Assembly: GCA_008704415.1 (NCBI GenBank)
Contig: VXIS01000071.1
Coordinates: 1-64,000, forward strand
Source: Sphaerosporella brunnea
Lineage: Eukaryota; Ascomycota; Pezizomycetes; Pezizales; Pyronemataceae
DNA length: 64,000 nucleotides
Direction of reading: 5' to 3'
The notes below the pieces were generated by a model that was not told where the DNA came from, did not search any database, and saw nothing but the letters and a program-made list of their open reading frames with translations. Shown in pieces: positions 1 to 11,740 of the stretch (its first letter is position 1; each line of letters opens with the position of its first letter). Both the position numbers and the translations under genes were made by a program.

Positions 1-1869
1 CCCGGGGTTAAGCTTAATCACTTCCCGGCGCTGCGGAGAAGCCGATTTTGATGACGATTTTCAGTCCATTCCATGTCATCCTCCGGTGTCCCCGAATTTC
101 CAGAAACTAAAATATCCATCTAAAATATCAGTCCAAACGCACAGCTCATCGTATTCGGTGGATATATTCGTAGCTGCTTAGATACATGTCGGTCAGAACA
201 TCACAAACGCGGAACCGAGTTTCCCCGGACTTGAAATTGGTCACACCCTTGACCCTGTGAGCATCGACCACCAAACCCGTCCATCAACGGTTGCGGAGAG
301 GATGGAGAGAGCGGCGGCTTGCAGGAGTACACTTGCGTGACACAACGCGAGATTTCTCTCTCCCTCTCTCTACACAAGCTTTAAAATTATGCTTTTATTC
401 GGACTGATCGACACCATTCCGCATACTGTGCGACGAGGCCACAGTGTAGCATGCATTATATACAGCCGGACCATGGGTGGATCGCGATCTTATCGGACTC
501 TTGCAGACGTCAAGTCAAGTTGCATGCCCACTTCGTCAATGCTAACGGGGTTTTCCATGTATGTATGCATTGTTAGGCTTTTCGCAGACGGGCCCGGCAC
601 GGAGCTGGAACTGTTTGCGTTGACCTTCGAATTCGGGGGGGGGGCGTTGACTCGACAAAGATACATAGGCTGGGGATGCGAATACCTATCACAAAGCTTT
701 GTCGTATCCTGTGGTGGTGGTGATGATGAATGAATGTGGCAATGCTTCCGGCGTGAACCGCGACCACTGGCTGAGAAGAGTCGGTGGATTTGTTCGCCCG
801 ACCCCCATGGCCCAAGGTCGTAAAAATCCATGCCACATGCTCACGCTCAGCCTTGCGGCCAGCAGACCATGGAAAAAAAAACAAAAAAAAATTAGGTTCT
901 TCGCTCCTCGTCTGGTGGTTAAACTCTGACACCTGGTTGGTCTCCGCACCAGGTCATGTCGATATCGTGTAACAAAACTTCAGCCAGGTGTGCGACGTTA
1001 CACCTGATCCTTCGTTAACGTGAGATCGAGGCGGCTACTACCACCTGCAAGTCGGATGCAGAAATGCGCTCTCATGGGACACAATACATCACTCGGTCGC
1101 CTAGAAGCCGCAACACGCTTACGAGCCGCCAAAACCGGTACCTTTTTCGCACCTTGTATTCATGTAGGGCGTACGCATGATAAAGTTGCTTTCTCCCCAA
1201 TCGGAAAAGCAACCTACGTGCACAGGTGGGAATTTGAAGCCTCCATGCCGCAATGTTAACTTAAGTCAAGCTTATCAAAGTTCAGCCATATGCCTCAGAG
1301 GCTCATGTTTTTCTCGGGCTGGTTTCGTGGGCTGGCCTTCAGTATCTGGGGAAGATTGTTCCAGGCTTTGTTCGAGGCAGACCTGGAATCACAGACATGT
1401 TTCTGGTAAAGTTACCGTCATAGACCGTCGTGATGGGAGGGTTTTGATGGGGCGCTAGCTATCGAGAGATTGACCATCTTGTATGACAGACATAGAGCAA
1501 ACTACCTACTCAGCCAGAGCTTTGCTGACTTACAAACCGAAATTTGCTCGCTAGGCCGCGAGAAATGTGATGTTTCTCTGTTTTGTTCACTGGATATCAC
1601 TCGGTCACCATTGCGAAGCCTGAACTGCCAGGACCCACTGACAGCTTTCTCTTAGCGGGTTAGTTCTAGGCCTTTTTCTTGGTGACAATCACTTTGATAT
1701 CGAAATCGAGGTACCGGACATCTAAACGGCAGCAATCCGAGTTCTGTTAGGACCTAAGCTATGCAGGCACCGCCGTGCGGTTCAGAGAGAGGTTTTAAAA
1801 GACCCGGCCCCAGCAAGACCTAACGAATGGCCATCTTCCAAAAGCCAGTCCCAGCTTTCTCCCAACACA
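1..1869. other. Outer part of left arm, no gene recognised
   Basis: Only short overlapping frames are present. The mirror is 12554-14428. A 154-aa frame in the mirror copy (13474-13938, plus) contains a His run and low-complexity segments and matches no family I know. There is a poly-G run near 640 and an A-rich run near 870-890. Confidence 0.5.
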
Positions 1870-2682
1870 CTACAACTTTGCGCCACTCCCCCTCTGCTGT
1901 TGCTGCTGCTGCTGCTGCTGCACCTGGGCAATTTTCTGCACAAGCAGCAAGCTCTCGGCCAGATTCACCATCTCGTGCTGCGCAACAGCAACCAGTTTCC
2001 CAGAGCCCTTATCCACCATTTCCGCCTTCACCAGCGCATTCCTCGCGCCTACGTGCACCACCTCCGCCGTGATCCTTACCGTCGTTCCCAGCGGCGCAGG
2101 TCGCATCCACGTGGTACTCAGCGACCTCGTAACAGCCGCAAAGTGTGCGGCCTGGGGGTTTTTGGCGTTCCTTTATTTTATTTTTAGTTCAAATTTTCGG
2201 AGAAACGGGGACGAGTAGCTAGGTATATACATACTGCACAGCCCAGAAACCGGGTCTTGCGATTAGCATCATCGACGCTATCGTCGCATTCTCAAATATC
2301 AGGCATCCCGCGGCGCCATGTAGGAGTTTCTATCTCTGGATCAGCCCAGTACCACGAAGAAGAAGAAGAACAAGAAGAAGGAGCACCGGTACTCACTCGC
2401 CGGTTACAGAGCGCCTCAGTCACGACGCACTCCATAACCGCGTGCCCATCCGCAACAGCAGAGATGAGCCGCAGATTCTTCAAATTGTCGTCCTCGAATG
2501 CCTGGGGGATGGTTAGTTCTGCCCGAGACTGTGCGAGGTACTATGGTACATACCGGTGTGCCCTCCTCCTTGTAATTGGGATTCGGAACAGTGCTCAGGA
2601 GCTTCTCCTCTGGCGAGATACCGGGACGGCAGTCGAACACGCCTACTAACGCTTCTTCCATTGCCACTCGGTCGGTATTCAT
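1870..2682 (-). CDS. PaaI/ACOT13-like hotdog thioesterase, left-arm copy
   Basis: This is the mirror copy of the gene at 11741-12553, with the same proposed exons: 2554-2682, 2397-2501, 2231-2329 and 1870-2151. The predicted protein is 204 aa. It should hydrolyse acyl-CoA thioesters through a hotdog fold, as in the 4HBT/PaaI family. Evidence is the segment LLHGAAGCLIFENAT, matching the family's N/LHGG...D core, followed by ARPGFW and then the RPAPLGTTVRI strand typical of the C-terminal half. The exon 3 donor is uncertain. The protein ends in a polyglutamine stretch. If the inverted repeat is an artefact, this copy is not a second gene. Confidence 0.7.
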
Positions 2683-2719
2683 TAATTATTTCTGCGCGGG
2701 GGCAGGACTGCCCTATATC

Positions 2720-2923
2720 TCAGGCACGGGTAGATGCCGTGGCTCCGAGACATGCCAGCGAATCTTCAAGCTGATTGGTTCCATGTAAAACCATACGTAG
2801 ACAACCAACATTTGCAATTTGAGCCCCAACGGCATCGCGCACAAAGTTGCTTACGATACCCAAGCGCTCCAGATAACCCATAGCCACGGGTCTTTCACCA
2901 GGCATGCACTTATAAAACATCAC
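2720..2923 (-). other. 67-aa open frame, intact only in the left arm
   Basis: The frame encodes a product with MPGERPVAMGYLERLGIVSN near its start. It looks coding-like but I do not recognise it. The mirror in the right arm (about 11500-11703) has one extra G (CCCGG versus CCCG), which breaks the frame. A second open stretch just upstream on the same strand (2955-3146) is also broken in the right arm by a small indel. The two may be exons of one unrecognised gene upstream of the thioesterase. It is useful as a marker for which arm carries sequence errors. Confidence 0.3.
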
Positions 2924-5014
2924 CTTGCCTTGCGCTATTTCGAGCTACCGGTGTCTAATCCTCCTGCGCATCGACATCCTGTAACATCTTCTTCTCAGCT
3001 ATAGATAGGGCTGAGCGATATTCTTTCGTCGCTCCTCTCCTCTTTACGGCGACACGCGGCCTCTCTATATATACTCGGTTCAGCAGCTCGGCCGATACAC
3101 GCAATTGGTCAGCCACTCTAAAACGAACGCGATTCACCGGGCACAAACAACATCAAATATGCTTATCCACCACATGTCGCAGGCCCGGTAAAATGCACGG
3201 GGGATAAAGCAAAAGCAGAATCATACGAGATGTAGACGCCATATGTAGACAGCATATTGTATGAGCTATTTTACGGACATCTATGGAGATAAACACCACC
3301 ACACCCACACACACACCAAAACAATAATCATGCGTGCCTTCAACTCTGGTAACCTTCCAGTTGCGTCTTACGCCAGATCTAAAAAACCGCTTCTACATTC
3401 ACCACCACAACCAGTACCCTTCGCGCGCGCGCACACACACACACACTGCTCCTAAACCATCATCATCATCCAACAACGGCTCGATCATGGTCATACAGCT
3501 CGCACTTGTGACCACCCCACACTTGATTGTGGCGTCAGTCCGGAAGGTGGGTTGGGTGAGGTGGGCAAGCGAGATCTGGCGGGGTTTGCACCGGTATTTC
3601 TATCTAAATTCCACTTGCGCACACAATTCTATGGGGGTACCGGTATCCTACATAATCCCCCCGGGGAATTTTGGGAGCATCATCCTGGGAATTACCGCGA
3701 TTTTTGGCGCATCCTACATAAATGCAAACGCGCCCAGCCCGGCGGGTCCGAGTGATCTCACGTGAAGTCCTGCCACCGACCTCGCCCGCCCCACCAATGA
3801 CGGTAGCCCTCCTCTCCTGCAAAAGTGTTCAGCACACTACAAGAAGCCCCCCAAGGCCGCGACTGCCCGTCTTATGAAAGCAAGCTACGGTAGCCAGTAC
3901 ACTCGGGGCCGCAAAGTTCCCAGCGCAGTCGTAGAGTGCCTGCGTGGTGGGGGGGGGGAAAGGGGAATCAAAACCTGAGAGGCATAGTATTTGTAGCGCG
4001 CCAGAATATACCAGTGTGTGTGTGTGATATGGATGGGTTTATATAATAACTACAGCCGAGATATGGTTCGGAGTTCTATTCTATTCTGCCTCAAGCGTTC
4101 AGTTTCGTTCGTTCGTGACCTTTTGTACGCACGAACAGCCAGCCAGCCAGCCAGCAAGCTCTTTTTTCGCGGGCCAGCCGGGCTGTTTGACCAGCCGCCC
4201 GTGGCCGTCCAATATCAACGCAGCGGGCTGGCTGGCTGGCTACTGAGAACTCCGCCCTCCTACTTCTTCACCCTCTCTCCGCCACATGCAACAACCAGGT
4301 GGGCGGGCAGACTCTCTGCATGCGAAACTCCCATATTATTAACATTGCGGCGGCGGTGGCGGCGGCCGGTGGTTAGAGCTAGAGTATGCCCTGCGTATAT
4401 GATGGATAACAACCTCATGAAACTGCGGTGCGATTGTTTTTTTTTCCATCAAGGGAAGTCGAATGACCGGTGGTGCTGACAATCATGACTTCGCGGGAGA
4501 TACATACCGATTTATCAGCCCCCCCCCCCTCGCTCCCCCAAAACGACCCATGAAAGAAACCGCTTTCCTGCAAATCCACTACATAGTAAAAGAGAGGAAG
4601 TTTGTACTCTACTCTAGAGGCGGGGCCGCTTAAGTAATTGGTATCCGAATAAGGTACCTATGTTGAGCTTTCTCCCGGCACATATATAGTGCTGCGTCGT
4701 CTTTAAAATGCTGGGGCTATTTCACCGGCAGGAAACGGGATGGCCGTACTTACTAACTCCCAGCAGGTACGGCCGTCACATTCTTATCCATTACCGAGTG
4801 ACTATCTGTGAAGCATTTCCAAACCGAAACAAATTTCCGTCAACAACAATGAACGTCAAGCAGGCAAGGCATTCCCGGGTTGATTGAGTGCCATCAAAGG
4901 AGGATGGTATTCCTTTCGGCGATGAACTATGCATACAGTTGAGCGGCCACAACGAGTGCTACATTATGACCGAGCTCAGCAGCAGCCGGCAGCCGGATAT
5001 GAAGTAGATACAAC
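2924..5014. other. Left-arm intergenic stretch, no gene recognised
   Basis: It contains CA/GT microsatellites (about 3300-3320 and 3420-3445), G and C runs, tandem CCAG/CAGC units near 4136-4155, and short frames without recognisable domains. The mirror is 9358-11500. Part of it (about 2.95-3.35 kb) is where the two arms differ most. Confidence 0.5.
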
Positions 5015-6280
5015 TCAGCGTCCCAATACACCCGCAGCACCGACCATAACGGCGACCTCAAACTCGACCGGCGATCCCAAGCCGCGCTCGACGCAAGCCC
5101 TGAGAGCACCTCTAACTCTATCCTTGGCGCCTTTCAAGATCCTGGCGTTGGCGCCTCCTCTGCCCACCACCTCTCTGACCCTTGGTTCCAATCCCGCCGC
5201 GACGCTTCTAAAGAACATGCTAGAAAGGCTCGCACTATCGAGCTGTCTGAGTAGCGGATCTAGTAAGCTCCGACTCTTTGCCTTGCTCCCCGCCGCCGCC
5301 ACCGCCTCATTATCGTCGTTGCTGCTTTCATCATCATCATCACTGGGCAGCGCGATCCCCATCAATAGCTCCTGCAACGCGACTAGGTTCTGACATCTGG
5401 CCGCAACCTCCGCTACACTTCTATCCAGCGTCGTCAACGCCGTGAGACTTCTCGTTAACGCAGCCAGACTCGCGTTAACGGCAGCATTGAGCAGAGACTG
5501 AACGGCACTTGTAAGAAGCGAGCCCTCTCCCTCCTTACTCAACAAAAACAAGGCCAACGCCGCCTGTGCAGCGACCTCTCCGCCAGGAGGAGGCATAGTA
5601 GTAGTAGTAGTAGTAGTAGTGGAGACATCAAACGCGACGACCTCCTCTCTAGCCTTATTCAAGATGAAGGTCTCGGCGGGTGCAAAAATATGGCGCCGTA
5701 GATCCTGAGCCAGCGTAACTCCAGCATCCACATCCGCCAGTACCCGTCCAACCCGTAGCTCTCGCAGATTTTGTGCGGCGCGAACAAGCGCTTTGTGATC
5801 CGACTGCAGCTCCGAGAGCTGTATCTCGATTTGCCGCGCGATCACCAGTGCCCGGCTGAGCTCCCGCAGCTGCGTCGTTACGCTGTGCAGTCGCTCCACC
5901 ACCGTCAACACCTCGCTCGCAGCAAGGCTTCGTGCCGCGACATCTTTCTGCAGCCGTTCATATGCGCGGCGCAGGGAGTCGAGCTGGGCGTCTACAGCCG
6001 CCAGGACAGCCGAAGAAGCGGCATACGAGTTGTCGGTGTAGGCGAGTAGTGGGAGAGCGGAGGTGGTGGTTAAAGAGTGGATATGGGTATCGATTTCTTG
6101 AAGGTCGAAGAGGACGCGCGAGAGAGGGGTTGTCAAGTCGAGGGATGGATCTGATGGGTCATTGGTGGAGGTTATTAACGTGTTCGCAAATCGGTAGGGT
6201 GAGAATGTTGGCTCGAGGAACGCCTCGTAGTCGATGTAGGTCGTGTCTTCGTCTTCTTGGGCGTTGGTGGTGGTGGCCAT
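5015..6280 (-). CDS. cog5: Conserved oligomeric Golgi complex subunit 5, left-arm copy
   Basis: This is the mirror copy of the gene at 8092-9357 and encodes the same 421-aa protein. The open frame extends upstream to 6349, but that extension starts at a TTG. The first in-frame ATG is at 6280, just ahead of the conserved YIDYEAF segment. COG5 belongs to lobe B of the COG tether, which captures retrograde vesicles at the Golgi. Whether this is a second gene depends on whether the inverted repeat is real. Confidence 0.85.
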   Translation of the reverse strand: MATTTNAQEDEDTTYIDYEAFLEPTFSPYRFANTLITSTNDPSDPSLDLTTPLSRVLFDLQEIDTHIHSLTTTSALPLLAYTDNSYAASSAVLAAVDAQLDSLRRAYERLQKDVAARSLAASEVLTVVERLHSVTTQLRELSRALVIARQIEIQLSELQSDHKALVRAAQNLRELRVGRVLADVDAGVTLAQDLRRHIFAPAETFILNKAREEVVAFDVSTTTTTTTTMPPPGGEVAAQAALALFLLSKEGEGSLLTSAVQSLLNAAVNASLAALTRSLTALTTLDRSVAEVAARCQNLVALQELLMGIALPSDDDDESSNDDNEAVAAAGSKAKSRSLLDPLLRQLDSASLSSMFFRSVAAGLEPRVREVVGRGGANARILKGAKDRVRGALRACVERGLGSPVEFEVAVMVGAAGVLGR

Positions 6281-8091
6281 GGCGAAGGTGCGGAGGGGTT
6301 GGAGCTCTGTCTGGTACAACGCGGTTGGTTCAACCGCCTTGCTCGCCAAGGCCTCAGGTAATCACAAGGTCGCACTCGACATACCAACGGCGGGGGAAGA
6401 GCTCGGCGAACCACAAAAAGCTCACAGCAGCTGGATGTATGCAAGACAAACTCACAGCATACAGCCGCGCTGAAAAAATTTCCGCCCCGCAAAATTGCAA
6501 ACCGCCCGCCCCTCCATGGAGATACCCACCGTAGGCAGACGTTGTCGAACGTCAACGTCAACGCCAACGCACCCCACAACGCCACCACCACTCACTTCCA
6601 TATGTCTTGCTTTTTTGCGGGGGGAGGCGAGCATTACGAGTTGGGGTTGGGTAAAGAAACTCCTCGTCCTCGACAGCAAACGAAAAAAAACAACCCCACA
6701 TCCTCCCACGTCTGGGAACTTCGTCAGCCCTGCTGAGCATGCACATGTGCAGCACCCCACACACACCCACACACACATGCATGGCTGCATTTTTCACTTC
6801 CATTCCTACACGCAACACAAGAAAAAGCACAAGCTGGGAACGGGCCATGAGGATGGGAAAAGAAAAACACAGCCACGGCGGTGCCGGAAGACCTGTCCCA
6901 ACCACTGCAAAGGCTGATCATGGGCGGGCTTGTGGGAAAATACCGCGGCCAGTGATTCAGATTACATACACATGCACCGGACCAACGATCGAACCGAAAC
7001 CGCAGCCTTCATTGAGTAAACGAGATCAGTGCAACGTACATGTTTCCCAAAGCCAAAGCCAAAGCATGAAACACAAAACCACTGCATTCCGCATCCACCT
7101 CACCGGAAGGATATCCATGCTGCCTATGTACTGTACGTGTCCCCCCCCCCCCCCGGCATCTAGCAGGGAGATAGGGTTGACATCTTGCTCCTTTAAAGGA
7201 GCAAGATGTCAACCCTATCTCCCTGCTAGATGCGACACGTACAGTACATAGCAGCATGGATATCCTTCCGGTGAGGTGGATGCGGAATGCAGTGGTTTTG
7301 TGTTTCATGCTTTGGCTTTGGCTTTGGAAACATGTACGTTGCACTGATCTCGTTTACTCAATGAAGGCTGCGGTTTCGGTTCGATCGTTGGTCCGGTGCA
7401 TGTGTATGTAATCTGAATCACTGGCCGCGGTATTTTCCCACAAGCCCGCCCATGATCAGCCTTTGCAGTGGTTGGGACAGGTCTTCCGGCACCGCCGTGG
7501 CTGTGGTTTTTCTTTTTCCCATCCTCATGGCCCGTTCCCAGCTTGTGCTTTTCTTGTGTTGCGTGTAGGAATGGAAGTGAAAAATGCAGCCATGCATGTG
7601 TGTGTGGGTGTGTGTGGGGTGCTGCACATGTGCATGCTCAGCAGGGCTGACGAAGTTCCCAGACGTGGGAGGATGTGGGGTTGTTTTTTTTCGTTTGCTG
7701 TCGAGGACGAGGAGTTTCTTTACCCAACCCCAACTCGTAATGCTCGCCTCCCCCCGCAAAAAGCAAGACATATGAAGTGAGTGGTGGTGGCGTTGTGGGG
7801 TGCGTTGGCGTTGACGTTGACGTTCGACAACGTCTGCCTACGGTGGGTATCTCCATGGAGGGGCGGGCGGTTTGCAATTTTGCGGGGCGGAAATTTTTTC
7901 AGCGCGGCTGTATGCTGTGAGTTTGTCTTGCATACATCCAGCTGCTGTGAGCTTTTTGTGGTTCGCCGAGCTCTTCCCCCGCCGTTGGTATGTCGAGTGC
8001 GACCTTGTGATTACCTGAGGCCTTGGCGAGCAAGGCGGTTGAACCAACCGCGTTGTACCAGACAGAGCTCCAACCCCTCCGCACCTTCGCC
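6281..8091. other. Fold-back centre between the two COG5 copies
   Basis: This is the shared, mirrored upstream region of both COG5 copies, so they diverge from the centre. It contains GTGTGTG microsatellites, a C14 run and the perfect dyad. All open frames here occur in mirrored pairs (for example 6495-6917 and the 7418-7771 region), and none resembles a known protein. Confidence 0.6.
7156..7233. repeat. Perfect 78-bp dyad at the fold-back centre
   Basis: The two arms join between 7194 and 7195 inside CTCCTTTAAAGGAG, with no unpaired spacer. The 39 bp on each side are exact reverse complements. Just outside, the left arm has a C14 run (7141-7154) that the right arm lacks. A zero-spacer junction is typical of a hairpin or template-switch fold-back. 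Confidence 0.95.
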
Positions 8092-9357
8092 ATGGCCACC
8101 ACCACCAACGCCCAAGAAGACGAAGACACGACCTACATCGACTACGAGGCGTTCCTCGAGCCAACATTCTCACCCTACCGATTTGCGAACACGTTAATAA
8201 CCTCCACCAATGACCCATCAGATCCATCCCTCGACTTGACAACCCCTCTCTCGCGCGTCCTCTTCGACCTTCAAGAAATCGATACCCATATCCACTCTTT
8301 AACCACCACCTCCGCTCTCCCACTACTCGCCTACACCGACAACTCGTATGCCGCTTCTTCGGCTGTCCTGGCGGCTGTAGACGCCCAGCTCGACTCCCTG
8401 CGCCGCGCATATGAACGGCTGCAGAAAGATGTCGCGGCACGAAGCCTTGCTGCGAGCGAGGTGTTGACGGTGGTGGAGCGACTGCACAGCGTAACGACGC
8501 AGCTGCGGGAGCTCAGCCGGGCACTGGTGATCGCGCGGCAAATCGAGATACAGCTCTCGGAGCTGCAGTCGGATCACAAAGCGCTTGTTCGCGCCGCACA
8601 AAATCTGCGAGAGCTACGGGTTGGACGGGTACTGGCGGATGTGGATGCTGGAGTTACGCTGGCTCAGGATCTACGGCGCCATATTTTTGCACCCGCCGAG
8701 ACCTTCATCTTGAATAAGGCTAGAGAGGAGGTCGTCGCGTTTGATGTCTCCACTACTACTACTACTACTACTACTATGCCTCCTCCTGGCGGAGAGGTCG
8801 CTGCACAGGCGGCGTTGGCCTTGTTTTTGTTGAGTAAGGAGGGAGAGGGCTCGCTTCTTACAAGTGCCGTTCAGTCTCTGCTCAATGCTGCCGTTAACGC
8901 GAGTCTGGCTGCGTTAACGAGAAGTCTCACGGCGTTGACGACGCTGGATAGAAGTGTAGCGGAGGTTGCGGCCAGATGTCAGAACCTAGTCGCGTTGCAG
9001 GAGCTATTGATGGGGATCGCGCTGCCCAGTGATGATGATGATGAAAGCAGCAACGACGATAATGAGGCGGTGGCGGCGGCGGGGAGCAAGGCAAAGAGTC
9101 GGAGCTTACTAGATCCGCTACTCAGACAGCTCGATAGTGCGAGCCTTTCTAGCATGTTCTTTAGAAGCGTCGCGGCGGGATTGGAACCAAGGGTCAGAGA
9201 GGTGGTGGGCAGAGGAGGCGCCAACGCCAGGATCTTGAAAGGCGCCAAGGATAGAGTTAGAGGTGCTCTCAGGGCTTGCGTCGAGCGCGGCTTGGGATCG
9301 CCGGTCGAGTTTGAGGTCGCCGTTATGGTCGGTGCTGCGGGTGTATTGGGACGCTGA
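8092..9357 (+). CDS. cog5: Conserved oligomeric Golgi complex subunit 5 (COG5)
   Basis: The gene encodes a single-exon protein of 421 aa. COG5 is part of the eight-subunit COG complex, a CATCHR-family tether for intra-Golgi retrograde vesicles. The N-terminus shows the subunit's hallmark: YIDYEAFLEPTFSPYRFAN (from about residue 15), then LSRVLFDLQEIDTHI and a long helical, coiled-coil-prone region of heptads (about 80-180). A threonine run (coded by ACT repeats) and a short acidic DDDDESS patch interrupt the C-terminal half. The length suits the short fungal forms. The frame is open further upstream, but only from a TTG at 8023; the ATG at 8092 is the first methionine codon. This copy is contiguous with the unique sequence on the right. 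Confidence 0.9.
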   Translation: MATTTNAQEDEDTTYIDYEAFLEPTFSPYRFANTLITSTNDPSDPSLDLTTPLSRVLFDLQEIDTHIHSLTTTSALPLLAYTDNSYAASSAVLAAVDAQLDSLRRAYERLQKDVAARSLAASEVLTVVERLHSVTTQLRELSRALVIARQIEIQLSELQSDHKALVRAAQNLRELRVGRVLADVDAGVTLAQDLRRHIFAPAETFILNKAREEVVAFDVSTTTTTTTTMPPPGGEVAAQAALALFLLSKEGEGSLLTSAVQSLLNAAVNASLAALTRSLTALTTLDRSVAEVAARCQNLVALQELLMGIALPSDDDDESSNDDNEAVAAAGSKAKSRSLLDPLLRQLDSASLSSMFFRSVAAGLEPRVREVVGRGGANARILKGAKDRVRGALRACVERGLGSPVEFEVAVMVGAAGVLGR

Positions 9358-11740
9358 GTTGTATCTACTTCATATCCGGCTGCCGGCTGCTGCTGAGCTC
9401 GGTCATAATGTAGCACTCGTTGTGGCCGCTCAACTGTATGCATAGTTCATCGCCGAAAGGAATACCATCCTCCTTTGATGGCACTCAATCAACCCGGGAA
9501 TGCCTTGCCTGCTTGACGTTCATTGTTGTTGACGGAAATTTGTTTCGGTTTGGAAATGCTTCACAGATAGTCACTCGGTAATGGATAAGAATGTGACGGC
9601 CGTACCTGCTGGGAGTTAGTAAGTACGGCCATCCCGTTTCCTGCCGGTGAAATAGCCCCAGCATTTTAAAGACGACGCAGCACTATATATGTGCCGGGAG
9701 AAAGCTCAACATAGGTACCTTATTCGGATACCAATTACTTAAGCGGCCCCGCCTCTAGAGTAGAGTACAAACTTCCTCTCTTTTACTATGTAGTGGATTT
9801 GCAGGAAAGCGGTTTCTTTCATGGGTCGTTTTGGGGGAGCGAGGGGGGGGGGGGCTGATAAATCGGTATGTATCTCCCGCGAAGTCATGATTGTCAGCAC
9901 CACCGGTCATTCGACTTCCCTTGATGGAAAAAAAAACAATCGCACCGCAGTTTCATGAGGTTGTTATCCATCATATACGCAGGGCATACTCTAGCTCTAA
10001 CCACCGGCCGCCGCCACCGCCGCCGCAATGTTAATAATATGGGAGTTTCGCATGCAGAGAGTCTGCCCGCCCACCTGGTTGTTGCATGTGGCGGAGAGAG
10101 GGTGAAGAAGTAGGAGGGCGGAGTTCTCAGTAGCCAGCCAGCCAGCCCGCTGCGTTGATATTGGACGGCCACGGGCGGCTGGTCAAACAGCCCGGCTGGC
10201 CCGCGAAAAAAGAGCTTGCTGGCTGGCTGGCTGGCTGTTCGTGCGTACAAAAGGTCACGAACGAACGAAACTGAACGCTTGAGGCAGAATAGAATAGAAC
10301 TCCGAACCATATCTCGGCTGTAGTTATTATATAAACCCATCCATATCACACACACACACTGGTATATTCTGGCGCGCTACAAATACTATGCCTCTCAGGT
10401 TTTGATTCCCCTTTCCCCCCCCCCCACCACGCAGGCACTCTACGACTGCGCTGGGAACTTTGCGGCCCCGAGTGTACTGGCTACCGTAGCTTGCTTTCAT
10501 AAGACGGGCAGTCGCGGCCTTGGGGGGCTTCTTGTAGTGTGCTGAACACTTTTGCAGGAGAGGAGGGCTACCGTCATTGGTGGGGCGGGCGAGGTCGGTG
10601 GCAGGACTTCACGTGAGATCACTCGGACCCGCCGGGCTGGGCGCGTTTGCATTTATGTAGGATGCGCCAAAAATCGCGGTAATTCCCAGGATGATGCTCC
10701 CAAAATTCCCCGGGGGGATTATGTAGGATACCGGTACCCCCATAGAATTGTGTGCGCAAGTGGAATTTAGATAGAAATACCGGTGCAAACCCCGCCAGAT
10801 CTCGCTTGCCCACCTCACCCAACCCACCTTCCGGACTGACGCCACAATCAAGTGTGGGGTGGTCACAAGTGCGAGCTGTATGACCATGATCGGAGCCGTT
10901 GTTGGATGATGATGATGGTTTAGGAGCAGTGTGTGTGTGTGTGCGCGCGCGCGAAGGGTACTGGTTGGTGGTGGTGAAATGTAGAAGCGGTTGTTTAGAT
11001 CTGGCGGTAAGACGCAACTGGAAGGTTACCAGAGTTGAAGGCACGCATGATTATTGTTTTGGTGTGGTGGGGGGGGGGGGGTGTGGTGGTGGTTATCCTA
11101 CATAAATGCCGTAAAAATAAGCTTCATACATATTGCTGTCTACATATGCGTCTACATCTCGTATGATTCTTTTTTTTTTTTTTTTTTGCTTTTTGCTTTA
11201 TCCCCCGTGCATTTTACCGGGCCTGCCCCCACCCCCCCCCCCGACATGGTGGATAAGCATAATTTGATGTTGTTTGTGCCCGGTGAATCGCGTTCGTTTT
11301 AGAGTGGCTGACCAATTGCGTGTATCGGCCGAGCTGCTGAACCGAGTATATATAGAGGAGGCCGCGTGTCGCCGTAAAGAGGAGAGGAGCGACGAAAGAA
11401 TATCGCTCAGCCCTATCTATAGCTGAGAAGAAGATGTTACAGGATGTCGATGCGCAGGAGGATTAGACACCGGTAGCTCGAAATAGCGCAAGGCAAGGTG
11501 ATGTTTTATAAGTGCATGCCTGGTGAAAGACCCGGTGGCTATGGGTTATCTGGAGCGCTTGGGTATCGTAAGCAACTTTGTGCGCGATGCCGTTGGGGCT
11601 CAAATTGCAAATGTTGGTTGTCTACGTATGGTTTTACATGGAACCAATCAGCTTGAAGATTCGCTGGCATGTCTCGGAGCCACGGCATCTACCCGTGCCT
11701 GAGATATAGGGCAGTCCTGCCCCCGCGCAGAAAATAATTA
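9358..11740. other. Right-arm intergenic stretch, no gene recognised
   Basis: This is the mirror of about 2683-5014. It contains a G11-12 run near 9846, a C run near 10418, and a low-complexity patch at 11060-11245 (poly-G, T18-19, poly-C) that is expanded relative to the left arm. A CACGTGA motif lies near 10608. No protein family is recognisable. Confidence 0.5.

Larger units (their letters stand above)
1..7194. repeat. Left arm of a giant inverted repeat
   Basis: The reverse complement of this segment is found at 7195-14428. Mirrored reading frames have coordinate sums of 14372-14374 between about 3.4 and 6.6 kb and 14423 between about 1 and 2.7 kb, rising to 14429 at the outer end, so the arms differ only by small indels. 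The COG5 frame is translated identically in both arms. The arm begins at base 1 and may continue beyond the window. Differences include an extra run of about 14 C near 7141, homopolymer changes, and a noisy patch at about 2.95-3.35 kb. Confidence 0.97.

Noticed and set aside
1..20. Telomere at the window start
   Set aside because: No TTAGGG/CCCTAA tandem units at either end of the inverted repeat.
4600..4620. CTCTAGAGTAGAG-like motif, also near 9757, 16190 and 32050
   Set aside because: Short, degenerate and found without consistent position relative to genes; two of the sites are just the mirror arms.
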